Of a stretch of 64,000 nucleotides of DNA, positions 49,201 to 59,153 are shown piece after piece. How positions within the stretch are numbered: the stretch's first letter is position 1; every line of letters begins with the position of its first letter. The notes under the pieces were generated by a model, which saw only the letters and a program-made list of their open reading frames with translations, made no database searches and was not told the DNA's origin. The stretch comes from Physcomitrium patens (taxonomy: Eukaryota; Streptophyta; Bryopsida; Funariales; Funariaceae). Where the stretch lies: the NCBI RefSeq assembly GCF_000002425.4, contig NC_037269.1, positions 12,363,290 to 12,427,289 of the forward strand, given 5' to 3'. A program made the translations under genes and the position numbers.

Positions 49201-49428
49201 ATGTAGCTCCTACTTAAGGATATATATGGAGGCAAGAGTAAAGTCTTCTTCACTCTTGTCAATACTTTTTTAGTCCTTAGTCTTATTTCAAGACTTTCAA
49301 GTCTTCTTATTTTTGGCAATAGCCATTTCAATTCAATATTATATCATCTTTGAGTGGCTTTTTAGTTCGTTTTAGTGACAAAAGAGTGTATTGAGGATTT
49401 TCTTTCTTTGAGATTCATGTCCTTGATA
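46211..49428 (+). repeat. Solo LTR of the G2/G3 family in G4, interrupted by F2
   Basis: LTR sequence occupies 46211-46450 and 49116-49428, matching the G2 LTR in the same orientation. Perfect 5-bp copies of ATATG (46206-46210 and 49429-49433) flank it. There is no internal retrotransposon sequence, so it is a solo LTR left by LTR-LTR recombination. The left part contains TTCtaGAA and GAAgtTTC near 46290-46320. F2 interrupts it. Confidence 0.85.
46451..49115. mobile_element. F2: large foldback unit with ~1.15-kb inverted arms
   Basis: The left arm (about 46605-47780, plus) and right arm (about 47940-49110, minus) are inverted copies of one repeat, similar along their length by eye. Shared blocks include 'gggcatccatatagatgaat' and 'tttagagtcacctttgttagac'. 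A further inverted pair links 46451-46604 with 47785-47937 ('gagagtttagc' against 'gctaaactctc', 'catgatttgcaatctg' against 'cagatagcaaatcatg'). The left terminus TGTCATATGG and the right CAATATGATA are near-inverted. No protein is encoded. A transcript could form a kilobase-long hairpin. Confidence 0.75.
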
Positions 49429-49433
49429 ATATG

Positions 49434-50649
49434 CAACTAACCAACAAGGTGACAATTAAAAATAAAGAATTGGGATTGATTATTGTTGAAGTTGTAAGAC
49501 TTTTAGAAGATATGCCATCTACTCTATTAGAGATCTTTAATCTAATTATGATCAATTTTAACTTACATTAGAAAGTAGAGATTGGACAATTATAAAGATT
49601 TTATTAGAATTATGAAGATATATACTTTATCTTAAAGAGTTACTAACTCAATATTCATATGCAGAATACCATGAACAAAATCTTGAGAGATTTTGTACTT
49701 GAAAAGACTATTTTTTTTGTAGATGATATATCTATCAAGGATTGTAAAGACGAAGCTAGAGACTTGATATTGGACATTGATGGATACAAAAGATTTGTGA
49801 AAGATCATATTAAAGATATGGAGAAGATTTTGATGAGGCTTGAAGAAGTGGATTTAACCTTATCCATTACCAAGTCAAAGTTTGGAGTTGATAAGATTGT
49901 AGTAATTAGATACTTTTATAGAAAATATGGTAGAAAATCTAATCTTGAAAAGATTGATGCTATTGCTAAGATGAAAGCATGTAGTAGCATCACTGAAATA
50001 AAGAGGTTTTTAGGAGCTTATGTCTTCTAACAAATTTGGATTCTTCACTTTGTTCATATAGCTGAGCCATTATATAGTTTTTTGAAAGAAAAAACTAAAT
50101 TTAGATAGAAAAAAAAAAAAAAAAAAACAAAGATTAGCCATGGATGTAAAAGAGATTTTGAAGTCACTATTAATCTTGAGGCAAGTTGACTATGATTGTG
50201 GTAGATCAATTGTTGTTACTGTTGATACAAGTCCTATCGTTATTAGATGACCTATCGGTTAAGTTGATGTAGAAGGTAGAAGCTTTGCCATCGCATTTAG
50301 AATAAAAATTTTCACGAATAAATAAAGGTCATATCAACAACTAAAGAAGGAACTTTTGAAAGTACTTATAGCTATGAAAGTAAACAAAAATTACTTCATT
50401 GAGGCTAATGTAGTGCTACAAATTAATTGCTTATCATTATTAGATATAATTACCAATTGTTTTATTCTTAATATTTCCATGTTAAGGTGGATAGCCTACA
50501 TTAGATCACTCAATTTTGTGTTGGTGTACATTTTTGACAAGAAGAATTTTGTGGCAAATATACTATCCAAAGCTAGTTATATTTGTGAAGAAGAAATAGA
50601 AACACAAGAGATTGGTAAGTATAGAATAGATATTAGTTCATTTTTATAA
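49434..50649 (+). pseudogene. G4 reverse transcriptase (rest) and RNase H (fossil)
   Basis: Block 49659-50030 contains 'KTIFFVDDISIKDC' with the catalytic VDD, and 'SKFGVDKIVVIRYFYRKYGRKSN'. It ends in 'TEIKRFLGAYVF', the thumb/connection motif of Gypsy polymerases. Block 50356-50649 has 'MLRWIAYIRSLNFVLVYI', an RNase H-end motif. Both are remnants of a broken element. Confidence 0.8.
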
Positions 50650-50702
50650 GATATTGGTAAAATAGACTAATAGTCCATAGAATAGTCAGTTCAGGAGGAC
50701 AA

Positions 50703-52468
50703 TGTTGTATTACGTGCTATCTTGCTTGAGAATACATCAGACGTTTGGATGTGGAAGATAAAACAATGTTTACAAGTATCTAGGTAGGCTAGTGGATTTC
50801 AAACATCTAAATACAAATTATTTTGGATTTCAATGTAAAAGCTTAATCCCAATACAAAGTGCTTAGAAAAACTATTTTTAATAACTTCAAGATATTATAA
50901 GCATTAAATCTTTTGTTATTTGTTAGTTTTTATTTTTTATTTTTTATTTTATTTTATTTTATTATTTCATTTTAATTTTAATTTCAATTTTTTATTTTAT
51001 TTTTAATCCTAATTCTAGACAATGAGCTTCAGCAAGCTGTAATTCTCAATCTGACCATTTGATTGTTGTAAATTTCTACCACTAGTGTCTTTGCAAGCCT
51101 TCTAAATGTTTAAGAAGTTTCAATCCAATCTAACTGACAGGTTGTAGGAAAATGCCGTTAATCCACACTAATGTATCTTGACCACTGCCTAGAAGTCTTC
51201 AACTTATCATGCCAAAAGTCACCTTATTCCAACTGGTAGATCTCCAAATATTATAGAAACCTTAAACAACCCCAATCTGCTAACTTCCAATACCTCTTTA
51301 CACTAATAGTCAAATATCCTCTAGCTGTTTCGTCAGATTAATACAACTTTTTGTATGCACTCGGCATACTCAATCCTCAAGACACTTCTAAGTTTCAACC
51401 GCAAATTTTTTTCGAATTTTACAAAACAGCCAAAAGTATTAGCCATTACTTTATTACAAAAAAAATCCAATTCACCAATACAAACATTGACTTTCAGCAA
51501 TAATTGCTAAAGTTCTCCCAAATCCTATAAAATCCAATTCTACACCTTTCAAAGGAGCTTGAAGCTAGCTCTCTGACTCCAAAAATCCTGATCTCTGAAT
51601 GCCTCTTTCCTTATTCTTTCTTCCCTTTTAACTCCGTGTAGTCTCTTTTTTTCCCGCCCTGGACTCCGAATTAGAACAATCGACGGTGCTTCTCCAAAAT
51701 TCTTGTCTCTAAGAAGATCTTCCCACTAAAAGGATGTTTTTCTTAAAACGACATAGAGAATGGAACAACTTGAAATGGAACCGAAGCCTTTGTATTTGGG
51801 ACCTCATTGGGTTGCTCAACCAAGTCAGGTCTCATATTGGGTAAGAGGCCGATACCAAGACCTAGATTGGATGTCCTCATAATTGGGTCAAATTGGCCCT
51901 TCACATCAGATTCACCCGAATATTGAATTGGTCCTTTTTCCTTTTTTAGACTCTTGGTAAGAATGACTCGGATTCATTCCACTTGATGTACTGTAGAATC
52001 TTAAGGACCTTGATTTATCTCCTAAATTTTTTCTTAGCTTTGGATCTGCTAATCTCATTTATTAAAATTGGATGGAGCATTACATTGCTGATAAGTATGC
52101 CTTGACTGCTTGCAATTCCTTCACACTAGTACGTAATCATCACTAGCTTTGAGATTGGAACATTCACTGACATAATGATCAACCTGTCTACAACGGAAAT
52201 AACGAAGTGGTCATCTTGTATCCCCATCATGCATATTGAGTGTCTCCACCGATATATATCTATTATGCTTGTTCCATGTAAGGTTGAAAAATGATCCTAG
52301 TTGTCCCGTTGGTATAGAGGGTACTTAGTTTGATGATGTTGATGGGGTGACATTAACTGACCTTGAGTATTGGCATTGCAATTGGCCACTGTTTCTAACA
52401 TCCAAGATGACTAAATATTAATAATATCTTTTTCATTTATATTTTCATCATATAGTCGTGTTACAACA
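50703..52468 (-). mobile_element. E2: E-family element with perfect flanking duplication
   Basis: Perfect GGACAA copies (50697-50702 and 52469-52474) flank the unit. The ends are inverted and of TG...CA type (TGTTGTATTACG left, GTTACAACA right). It is the reverse-complement counterpart of E1 over its whole length, including the zinc-knuckle-like tract (about 52120-52220) and the Pro/Gly tract (about 51730-51960). The part at 50720-51610 also matches E4. No polymerase or integrase is present. Confidence 0.75.
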
Positions 52469-52474
52469 GGACAA

Positions 52475-53175
52475 TGGATGGTTGATTTAGTTTTTAAAAG
52501 TAGTTATTATAGGATTATAGTTAGAATTTGAAAATCAGTAGCAATTTTATAAGAGTTGTAGAAGTTTATCGGGGTACCAAACTATGATAGTCATGAGTCG
52601 AGATTAAGCTTGGTGCTACTTTTTAATTTTCTTTGTTTTCTTTGTTGTTGAAGAATAATGGATAATTTTTGAATATTGAGAAGTGAGTCTGTGGAATAAA
52701 TCAAAGATTGATTTATGAGTTATTGATTATGTAATTGGAGTATTATGTGATTGAATTATATAAGAAGTTATTGGAACATTGATTATGATTAGAAGATTAT
52801 GATTGTTTTTTATCAAGAATTATGTATGTTTTGGACAAAGGAAGTCTGTGATTACAAAAATTGTGTGGATCTAGATTGGTTGGAGTGAAGTCTATTTTCT
52901 TAGTGTTGAATGGAAATTATTGTGTTTTTAGTAGACTTTTGAGAATGCACAGTTGTACATTGTGATTATGAACTGATGAAGGAATATTGTTCTTGAAAAG
53001 AAGCATTGTAGTAGTTCTTGGTGTTTTAGTGGATCGGATTACAGTTAATTGAATGATCCTAACTTGTAAGCTCATGCACTTAGTCTTTTTCTGAGTTCGA
53101 ATTCTCCTATACAGGTTTATTCTGAAAAGAATTTGTAGAATAAGTAAAACGTTAATTACAGTAAGGATGATGAAA
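52475..53175. other. Unassigned stretch with a tRNA-like SINE candidate
   Basis: No gene or element coding was recognised between E2 and the next G4 block. At 53040-53110 the plus strand has 'gagttcgaattctcc', a good pol III B box, preceded about 40 bp earlier by an A-box-like stretch. It may be the head of a tRNA-derived SINE, but no tail or duplicated flank was found. Confidence 0.3.
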
Positions 53176-53179
53176 ATGA

Positions 53180-53790
53180 GGACTATAGCTACGTGGTAGC
53201 CACTAATAGAAAAAGAACAAGTGATGAAGATGTGACTTTTAGAAAAGATCTTTAAAGACGCAAGTTAATAGACATTGATATTTATTTGAGTACCATAAAG
53301 AGATAAGAAGACTAGTCAGACAACGCTTTCAATGACATCAAACACTAGTCTTATGGCTATATTTTGAGAGATAGATTATTATAAAAGAGGCCAAAAAGGA
53401 TAGATGGAGTACCATTGAGAGTGATAGATGATATAAAAACTAAGAATCAAGTTCTTAAGAAGATTTCATAATACACTTTAGGTGGACCATAGAGGAATTT
53501 GGACCACCTATTATAAGATTAAAGAGCAATATTAGTGAAAGGGCTTTGATAAAGATGTAAAGAAATTTGTCATTTCTTGCATTGAATGCCAATTGAAGTC
53601 CAAAGTTAGATTCAAAGATAAATTAGATCCTACCTATCTACTTGTTATGTATTTTTAGTGGATGATTGACTTGGTAGCTATGCCATTAGGATTATAGGAT
53701 ATAAAGTATCTTATTTTGATAAGAGAAAAATTTTCAAACTATATTGAAGAAAGAACTTTATGGATCAAGACCATAGAAAGAGTGTGTGAG
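53180..53790 (+). pseudogene. G4 integrase zinc-binding region (fossil)
   Basis: Frames around 53480-53640 show spaced His and Cys residues ending in 'ISCIECQLKSKVRFKDKLDP', the usual HHCC end of a Gypsy integrase N-terminus. The flanking sequence continues toward the integrase core but is broken and stops at the AT-rich block. Confidence 0.6.
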
Positions 53791-53794
53791 TATA

Positions 53795-56230
53795 ATTAAT
53801 AGCTTCAATAGCTAATTATAATCACTTTTGTAATTTTTAACATATTTTATTAATTTTAATACTAATATGATTAATTTATAGATTCAAATTAGTTTTTTTA
53901 GTTAATTATGACTTTATTATAATTTTAGATTATTAATTAAGTAGAAACTTTTAATTATTAGATTGAATGATTGTTAAATTTCTAAAAATAATAAGTTTAG
54001 AAGATCTAAATTTTTTTTAATCTAGTCTAAATTATCTTTTAGTACTAAAATTAGAATTTTAGTAGAATTTTCTTTTAAGTCCTAATAATCATATCTTGAA
54101 TTAATCTACAATCTTAGTTTTGAATTCCAAGGCTAATTCTTAATTTGACTATGATTAAAAAATCTCCTAAGTCTAATTTGCTCTATCTTCTTATTTAACT
54201 TTTAAGATTTTTGTAAGCTTAAATTTTATGCCGCAATTTAAATGGATTAAAAATATAAAGTCTAATTATTAAATTAATGATGATTTTTAGAAGTTGGAGG
54301 TGAACTAATTATTTTGGTGGAATTTCCTCATAGTGATTTGAATCATTATTTGGAGTTGAAAATTGGAAAAAAAGAAAAAAAATCACAAGTGTATTAATTC
54401 AAGGCTAAATTATAATTGGATCTCGGATTTACTAAGAGTTCATATTTAAGGGAGTTTAAATTGAAAAATGGTTATCATGATGGCTTTGACGGCAAGAACC
54501 CTTGCTGATCTCCAAGTAGATTAAATAAAATTAAAATTATAGTTCAAACTTACAACTAAATTAATAAATTAATTAATTTTTATTATTTAGAACTCGGATT
54601 CGAGCTTGTGAATAGTCAACCTTAGGATAATAATGTGTTTAAGAAACATTAATGATGTTAGTTTTGCCAAGAAGGTGTTATTTTTTGAGTTATAGGCATT
54701 TCTAGCCTTAAAATCGGATTTAGGCTTTGAGTGATAGTGGACCCTTGAGCTTGGTTAGGAGATTTTTTGATTTGGATGGTGGAGATGTGGCCGCCACCTT
54801 TGGGCCTCCTCCTATCTGGTTAAAAGGGCTTGGGTGGCCGATTTTCCTCTCTCTTCTCCCTTTTGTAAGGCAAAGCCGTGCCAAATTGTTTTTAGGCTTT
54901 TAATTGAAGGAATTTTCTCCTACCTTATCATTGTCTAAGTATTTTCTTCTTCAATCACTCAATTTTTTATTCTTTTGAGAAATATTTGGTACTCATCTTT
55001 TCTTAGATACCAGCTTTTCAATGACATAAGACACGAGTAATTTGAAATGTAGATGGATTTTTGGCGAATTTCCAAGTGGCAAGGGTTCTATTGCCCTTTG
55101 TAGTGTAGGAATATCAACTTCAAAAATTTGTAACTCAGTGTCTTCTAATTCAAATTTAATGTAACTTACTATTATGAATGAAATTTAAAGTCTTGTTAAT
55201 AAGAAAACTTGAATTACTAACTTTCAAGTTATAAAATATTTTTGATGATTTTTTGAGTGAGGATGGATCTGCTGTCTCAGCAGTTTAAAACAATTAACTT
55301 TAAAAAAGCGTATCTCAATATCTATTGATTTTTTGTCATCAATTTTATTTCAAAAATAAGCTTCTTAAGTTATTTTTTAGGAAAAGTTAGAATTATTATC
55401 TTTGAATCACTAACCAAATTTTGGTGAATTTTTAAGTGAAAGAGATCTACTGCCAAGGCAGCTTAAGTAGCTCTACTTCGAAATACCATATCTCAAACAT
55501 TTTGGATCAAATTGCTACAAGATTTAGAAAGATAGAAGCATGTTGGAGTGAATCTTAATCACACAAAATTTTACATGCATTGAAATTTCAAGGAATATTT
55601 GGTGAATTTTTGAGTGGCAAGGGTGGCTGCCTACAACTTAATATACTCAAGGTATATTATTGTTTTCTTCTCTTATTATCCTTTAATTACATTCTTTTAG
55701 CACCTAATCTGCTATATTAGTTTTGACTTATCTTACAATAATAATTAATATTATTTAATAATATTTAGGAACTTTTTCTTCAATCCAATCATTAATGGTA
55801 AAATTTTATCTTTTCATCCATCTTTATCTTTAAAAGATAAAAGAAAAAAATTAACCTTATCTTTTTATTTTCACCTTTTATTTTTAATCATAGTTTATAA
55901 CTTTTACTTTTTTACCTTCAACTTTTATTGTGGTCATTTTAAACTCTTTATTCAACTTTTAATTATCAATTTTAATTTAATTTAATTTAATTTTTATTCA
56001 TAATTTTTAGAATTTTAGCTTGTTCATGTAAATCTTAAAAGGTAATTAATTAATTAGACTATATTATTTAAGAAATCATATAAATTATATGCTTAACTTA
56101 TTATGCTTATTTAGATTAATTGTGATTATTATATCATTTATTTACTTTAATTAATTAATCAATTAAATATTTTATATTTATAATTTAAATTCTTAAATTG
56201 ATTAATATTGAATTTTAATCTAAGTACAAT
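53795..56230. other. AT-rich inserted block with tandem repeats
   Basis: This 2.4-kb stretch separates two integrase pieces of G4 and is probably an insertion, though ends and duplicated flanks were not found. It has no open frame of note. A less AT-rich patch at 54750-54880 contains 'ggtggccgattttcctctctc'. Tandem repeats lie at 55050-55640, and TTTAA repeats near 55975-55995. Confidence 0.4.
55050..55645 (+). repeat. Three to four diverged ~185-bp tandem repeats
   Basis: Units start near 55050, 55243, 55424 and 55602, each with a 'ttggtgaattttt.agtg' opening and a 'ctgcc..gcag'-like block some 20 bp later. A 'ttaacttcaaaa'-type block and a 'gaatcactaac'-type end recur at similar spacing. 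The last unit is partial. Confidence 0.65.
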
Positions 56231-56289
56231 GGAATCAAATTGAACTTAAGTGAGGAGAGAAAAAATTGCTTACAAAGCGTAAAGATTCA

Positions 56290-56830
56290 TTTTGAAGCAT
56301 AACTTTAGTAAATATGGTAGCATTGGAAGGATGAGGGTTAATTAAGGAGAATTGAATACAAGAGAAGCGAAAGATTTTTTTTAAAGATATAATGTGAAGT
56401 TGAAGTTGACAATTGCTTATACTCCTAAAGCTAATGGCAAGAGCAAGAAAGAACATCTTTCCATCATTAATGCTCTTATCAAGGATTGCAAAGATAAGCC
56501 AAAGCAATGACTTAGACTTCTATTATTTGCTTTATGGGCAGATAGAATCACTCATAGAATCAACATAGCACTCTTAGGAAGTTTTTTTGAAGATGGTTTG
56601 GACCATATATAATAGTAGCAGTGTATGACAATGCTACCTATTCACTTCATGAAATGGATGGTACAATGTTTAAGATACATATAATTGGAAAGAAAGTCAA
56701 ATCATTCAAAAAAAAAGATGGAAAATATATTCTATATAATCTTTCAAATTTTGAAACATTAGATTTGGACCAAATACAAGTTGCACAAACATATGGAGAT
56801 GATGAAGAAAAAAAACATAATTAGATTGGT
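56290..56830 (+). pseudogene. G4 integrase core end and C-terminal part (fossil)
   Basis: 'LTIAYTPKANGKSKKEHLSIINALI' around 56405-56485 is the third-acidic-residue region of a Gypsy integrase core. Block 56621-56824 carries 'YSLHEMDGTMFKIHIIGKKVKSF', the integrase C-terminal tail. The frame ends just before the R repeat at 56867. Confidence 0.7.
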
Positions 56831-56866
56831 ATATGCCAGAGGATGTGCAAATTTGGAAGTAATGGA

Positions 56867-58043
56867 TGTTGTATTATAATTATTTATAGTATATAAAAAA
56901 TAACTTAAATAGATAATATATTTATAAATATTGATGTACTTTAGAATGGTTAGTAGATTAATTTAAAGAGAGTTGATGTAAGAAAATTTATTTTGAGATT
57001 TACTTATATTGATTATAGTATTTTAATTATGTAGGATTTAGATATTTAGTACAAAACTTAAGGAGAAGATTGAGGCTCAAAGGTGAAGATCCAAACTTCT
57101 AAGAAACTTATTTGGAGAAATAAAAATAAGATATAGATGGATGAAGAAAAAAGAAAAAGATCTTTATGCCTATTAATCAAAGACCATGTCCAAAAGGCAT
57201 TCAATAGGCTGTCTATGACCATAATAAAGATTTTAGCAACTTTAAAAGAAACAATTAAGAATTAAAAGCAAGAATTGTAAGATTTAGAATTTGGACTACA
57301 ATTTGTATGCAAAGTTTTAAAAATTTAGAGTCATAATGATAAATTTATAGCCATTTATAGTTAAGGTGTCTTTTTAAGATATATTATTTCTCTTTTGAAG
57401 ATACAAAGAATTTTATAATAGATTTTGGAGATCAAAAGATGCAACCATAAGAATGATTTCAAGATCTATATCTATTATAAAAATATTTTTACATTTGGAA
57501 TATGTACGAAAAAGTTATACAGCATTGAAGATAGTACATGTAATTCAAAGGTAGTAAGTGAATCATTTTGATGATAGTAATAGTTGGAGCCATATCTCAA
57601 GTTTTCAATTTAATTTTTGGCTCAAAATTTCTAGAAGTGTGTGTTATTCGGTTAAGAAGCTATATATCAAAGTTTTAAGGTATTTGAATATTTAATTTGT
57701 AAAATATAAAGAAAATTACATAAAAATATATGTAAGCAAGGATTTGAAGCTATTATTAGGATTATAGTAATATCTCAAGATTTGTAATAAATTTGTAATT
57801 GAAATTTGTTGGAATAGTTGTTAAAAGTATACCAATATTTCATATAAAATTTGGATTTGTTTATATGGTCTAATTATAAGATGTAAGTTGTTGAAGTTGA
57901 AAAAAATTCATCTTAAGGATAAACAAGGTTTTGTAATATTTTTATTATATATATAGATTTTTTTTATTTTTTTTTATTTATTTATTTATTTTTTAATCTA
58001 GAGGCTTGATTGAGCAATTAATAATAGCCAAAAGCCTAGCACT
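56867..58043 (+). repeat. R repeat, copy 3, interrupted by G3
   Basis: The copy opens TGTTGTATTATAATTATTTATAG and parallels R copy 1 (15654-16785) over more than 1 kb. Its last part ('aggcttgattgagcaatt', 'agccaaaagcctag') parallels 31389-31425 at the end of F1. G3 begins at 58044, so the R copy probably continues beyond the window. Confidence 0.75.
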
Positions 58044-58595
58044 TGTCAAGGACAAAGACTCGATGAGGAAAAATATACACCAAAAGGCTATCTCGATATA
58101 ATAAGTCAAAATATAAACAAGTAGGTATATTAAAAGGAAACTGGAATGGCTATTGCCACAAGACAAGAAACTAAAGACTCTTGAACCTGGACTAGAAGCA
58201 AGAAAGGAGTTGACAAGAGTGAAGAAGCCTTCACTCTTGTCTCTATATATACTATCTAACTAGGGGCTACGTGGCGACGTTCTATAGGACCTCCAATATG
58301 TGTTGACTTTGTAGGACACATGCCTTGACTTACAAGGCAAGTTTTTCTACGTGTGGGCCACATAGTTAGCTTGATCTTCAAGCTAACAACATGTGTGGCA
58401 CATGGCCAACTTGTTGACCACGTTTCTAATCCAAAAAGTCAATTAAAGACACCTATGAAGTCAAAGCAGCGTCTAAGAAGTTTCTAGGAAGCTTCTATAT
58501 TAAATATTATATAATTAACTTACTTTTATCTACTTTTACTTACTTCTACCTATTTTTATATGTAATTATTAGCTTACATGATTATGGCCGTGACA
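58044..58595 (-). repeat. 3' LTR of G3
   Basis: The 552-bp LTR has inverted ends TGTCA...TGACA. A minus-strand TATA-type box (TAGTATATATAG) lies at 58242-58253. GAAgtTTC at 58477-58484 and GAAgcTTC at 58488-58495 form heat-shock-element-like pairs about 230 bp upstream of it in LTR orientation. Confidence 0.95.
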
Positions 58596-59153
58596 TTACC
58601 CCCCCTTCTAGAGACGAGTTCCACGAGGAGCGGTCATCATATGTTGAGGAAATCTATGATGCGATGAATTGTATTCGCCACATACTCTGATCTCTGTTCT
58701 CTTCGAAGATGATTGATAGGGCCTCTCAACCATCGGTAGTGTCCCATACCAGGGCGGGAAGACCACCCAGTTATTTGATCATTATTGAGGCCTTCATAAC
58801 TTCCTTCGAATAGAATATTCGGAACACCATCAGGAGTTGTTCCTACCTCTAACAAAATCACCAAACATCGGGAGTCCCTTCCCAAATCATGACACCAAAC
58901 GCGTTGTATCTCACCATCTGTTCGAGGAAGAACATGTCGTTCTTGAAGATCTTCATCTCGATTGCGTCATCTTGAAGGTTGTGACAATCGTAATGTCTCG
59001 TTCGGCATGTCAGCAAATGAAGGTTCTTGAGTTGAATCCGCTGGTTGTTGGCTCTCCATCTAATTAGCATCACAAATGTAAAGAAGTTACAAACAAGGAT
59101 AGGAAATTGAATGTTATCTTGCCTCAATCTTGTCTCTTTTATAAGAGAGATTT
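58596..59153 (-). other. G3 region between pol and 3' LTR
   Basis: This stretch follows the pol stop and holds two overlapping small frames (58637-58885 and 58858-59157) without recognised domains. The 82-residue frame has a G2 counterpart around 41890-42130, so the sequence belongs to the family. A short non-coding or accessory segment before the polypurine tract is common in plant Gypsy elements. Confidence 0.6.

Larger units (their letters stand above)
43157..56830 (+). mobile_element. G4: old Gypsy-type element of a second lineage
   Basis: Plus-strand remnants in Gypsy order: gag-like with zinc-knuckle region (43374-43826), aspartic-protease-like region (about 44850-45180), reverse transcriptase (45623-46205 and 49434-50030), RNase H (about 50050-50649), integrase zinc-binding region (about 53480-53640) and integrase core/tail (about 56390-56824). 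It is split by a solo LTR, E2 and an AT-rich block. No LTR of its own was recognised. The sequence differs clearly from the chromovirus family of G1-G3. It is heavily broken and old. Confidence 0.75.
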
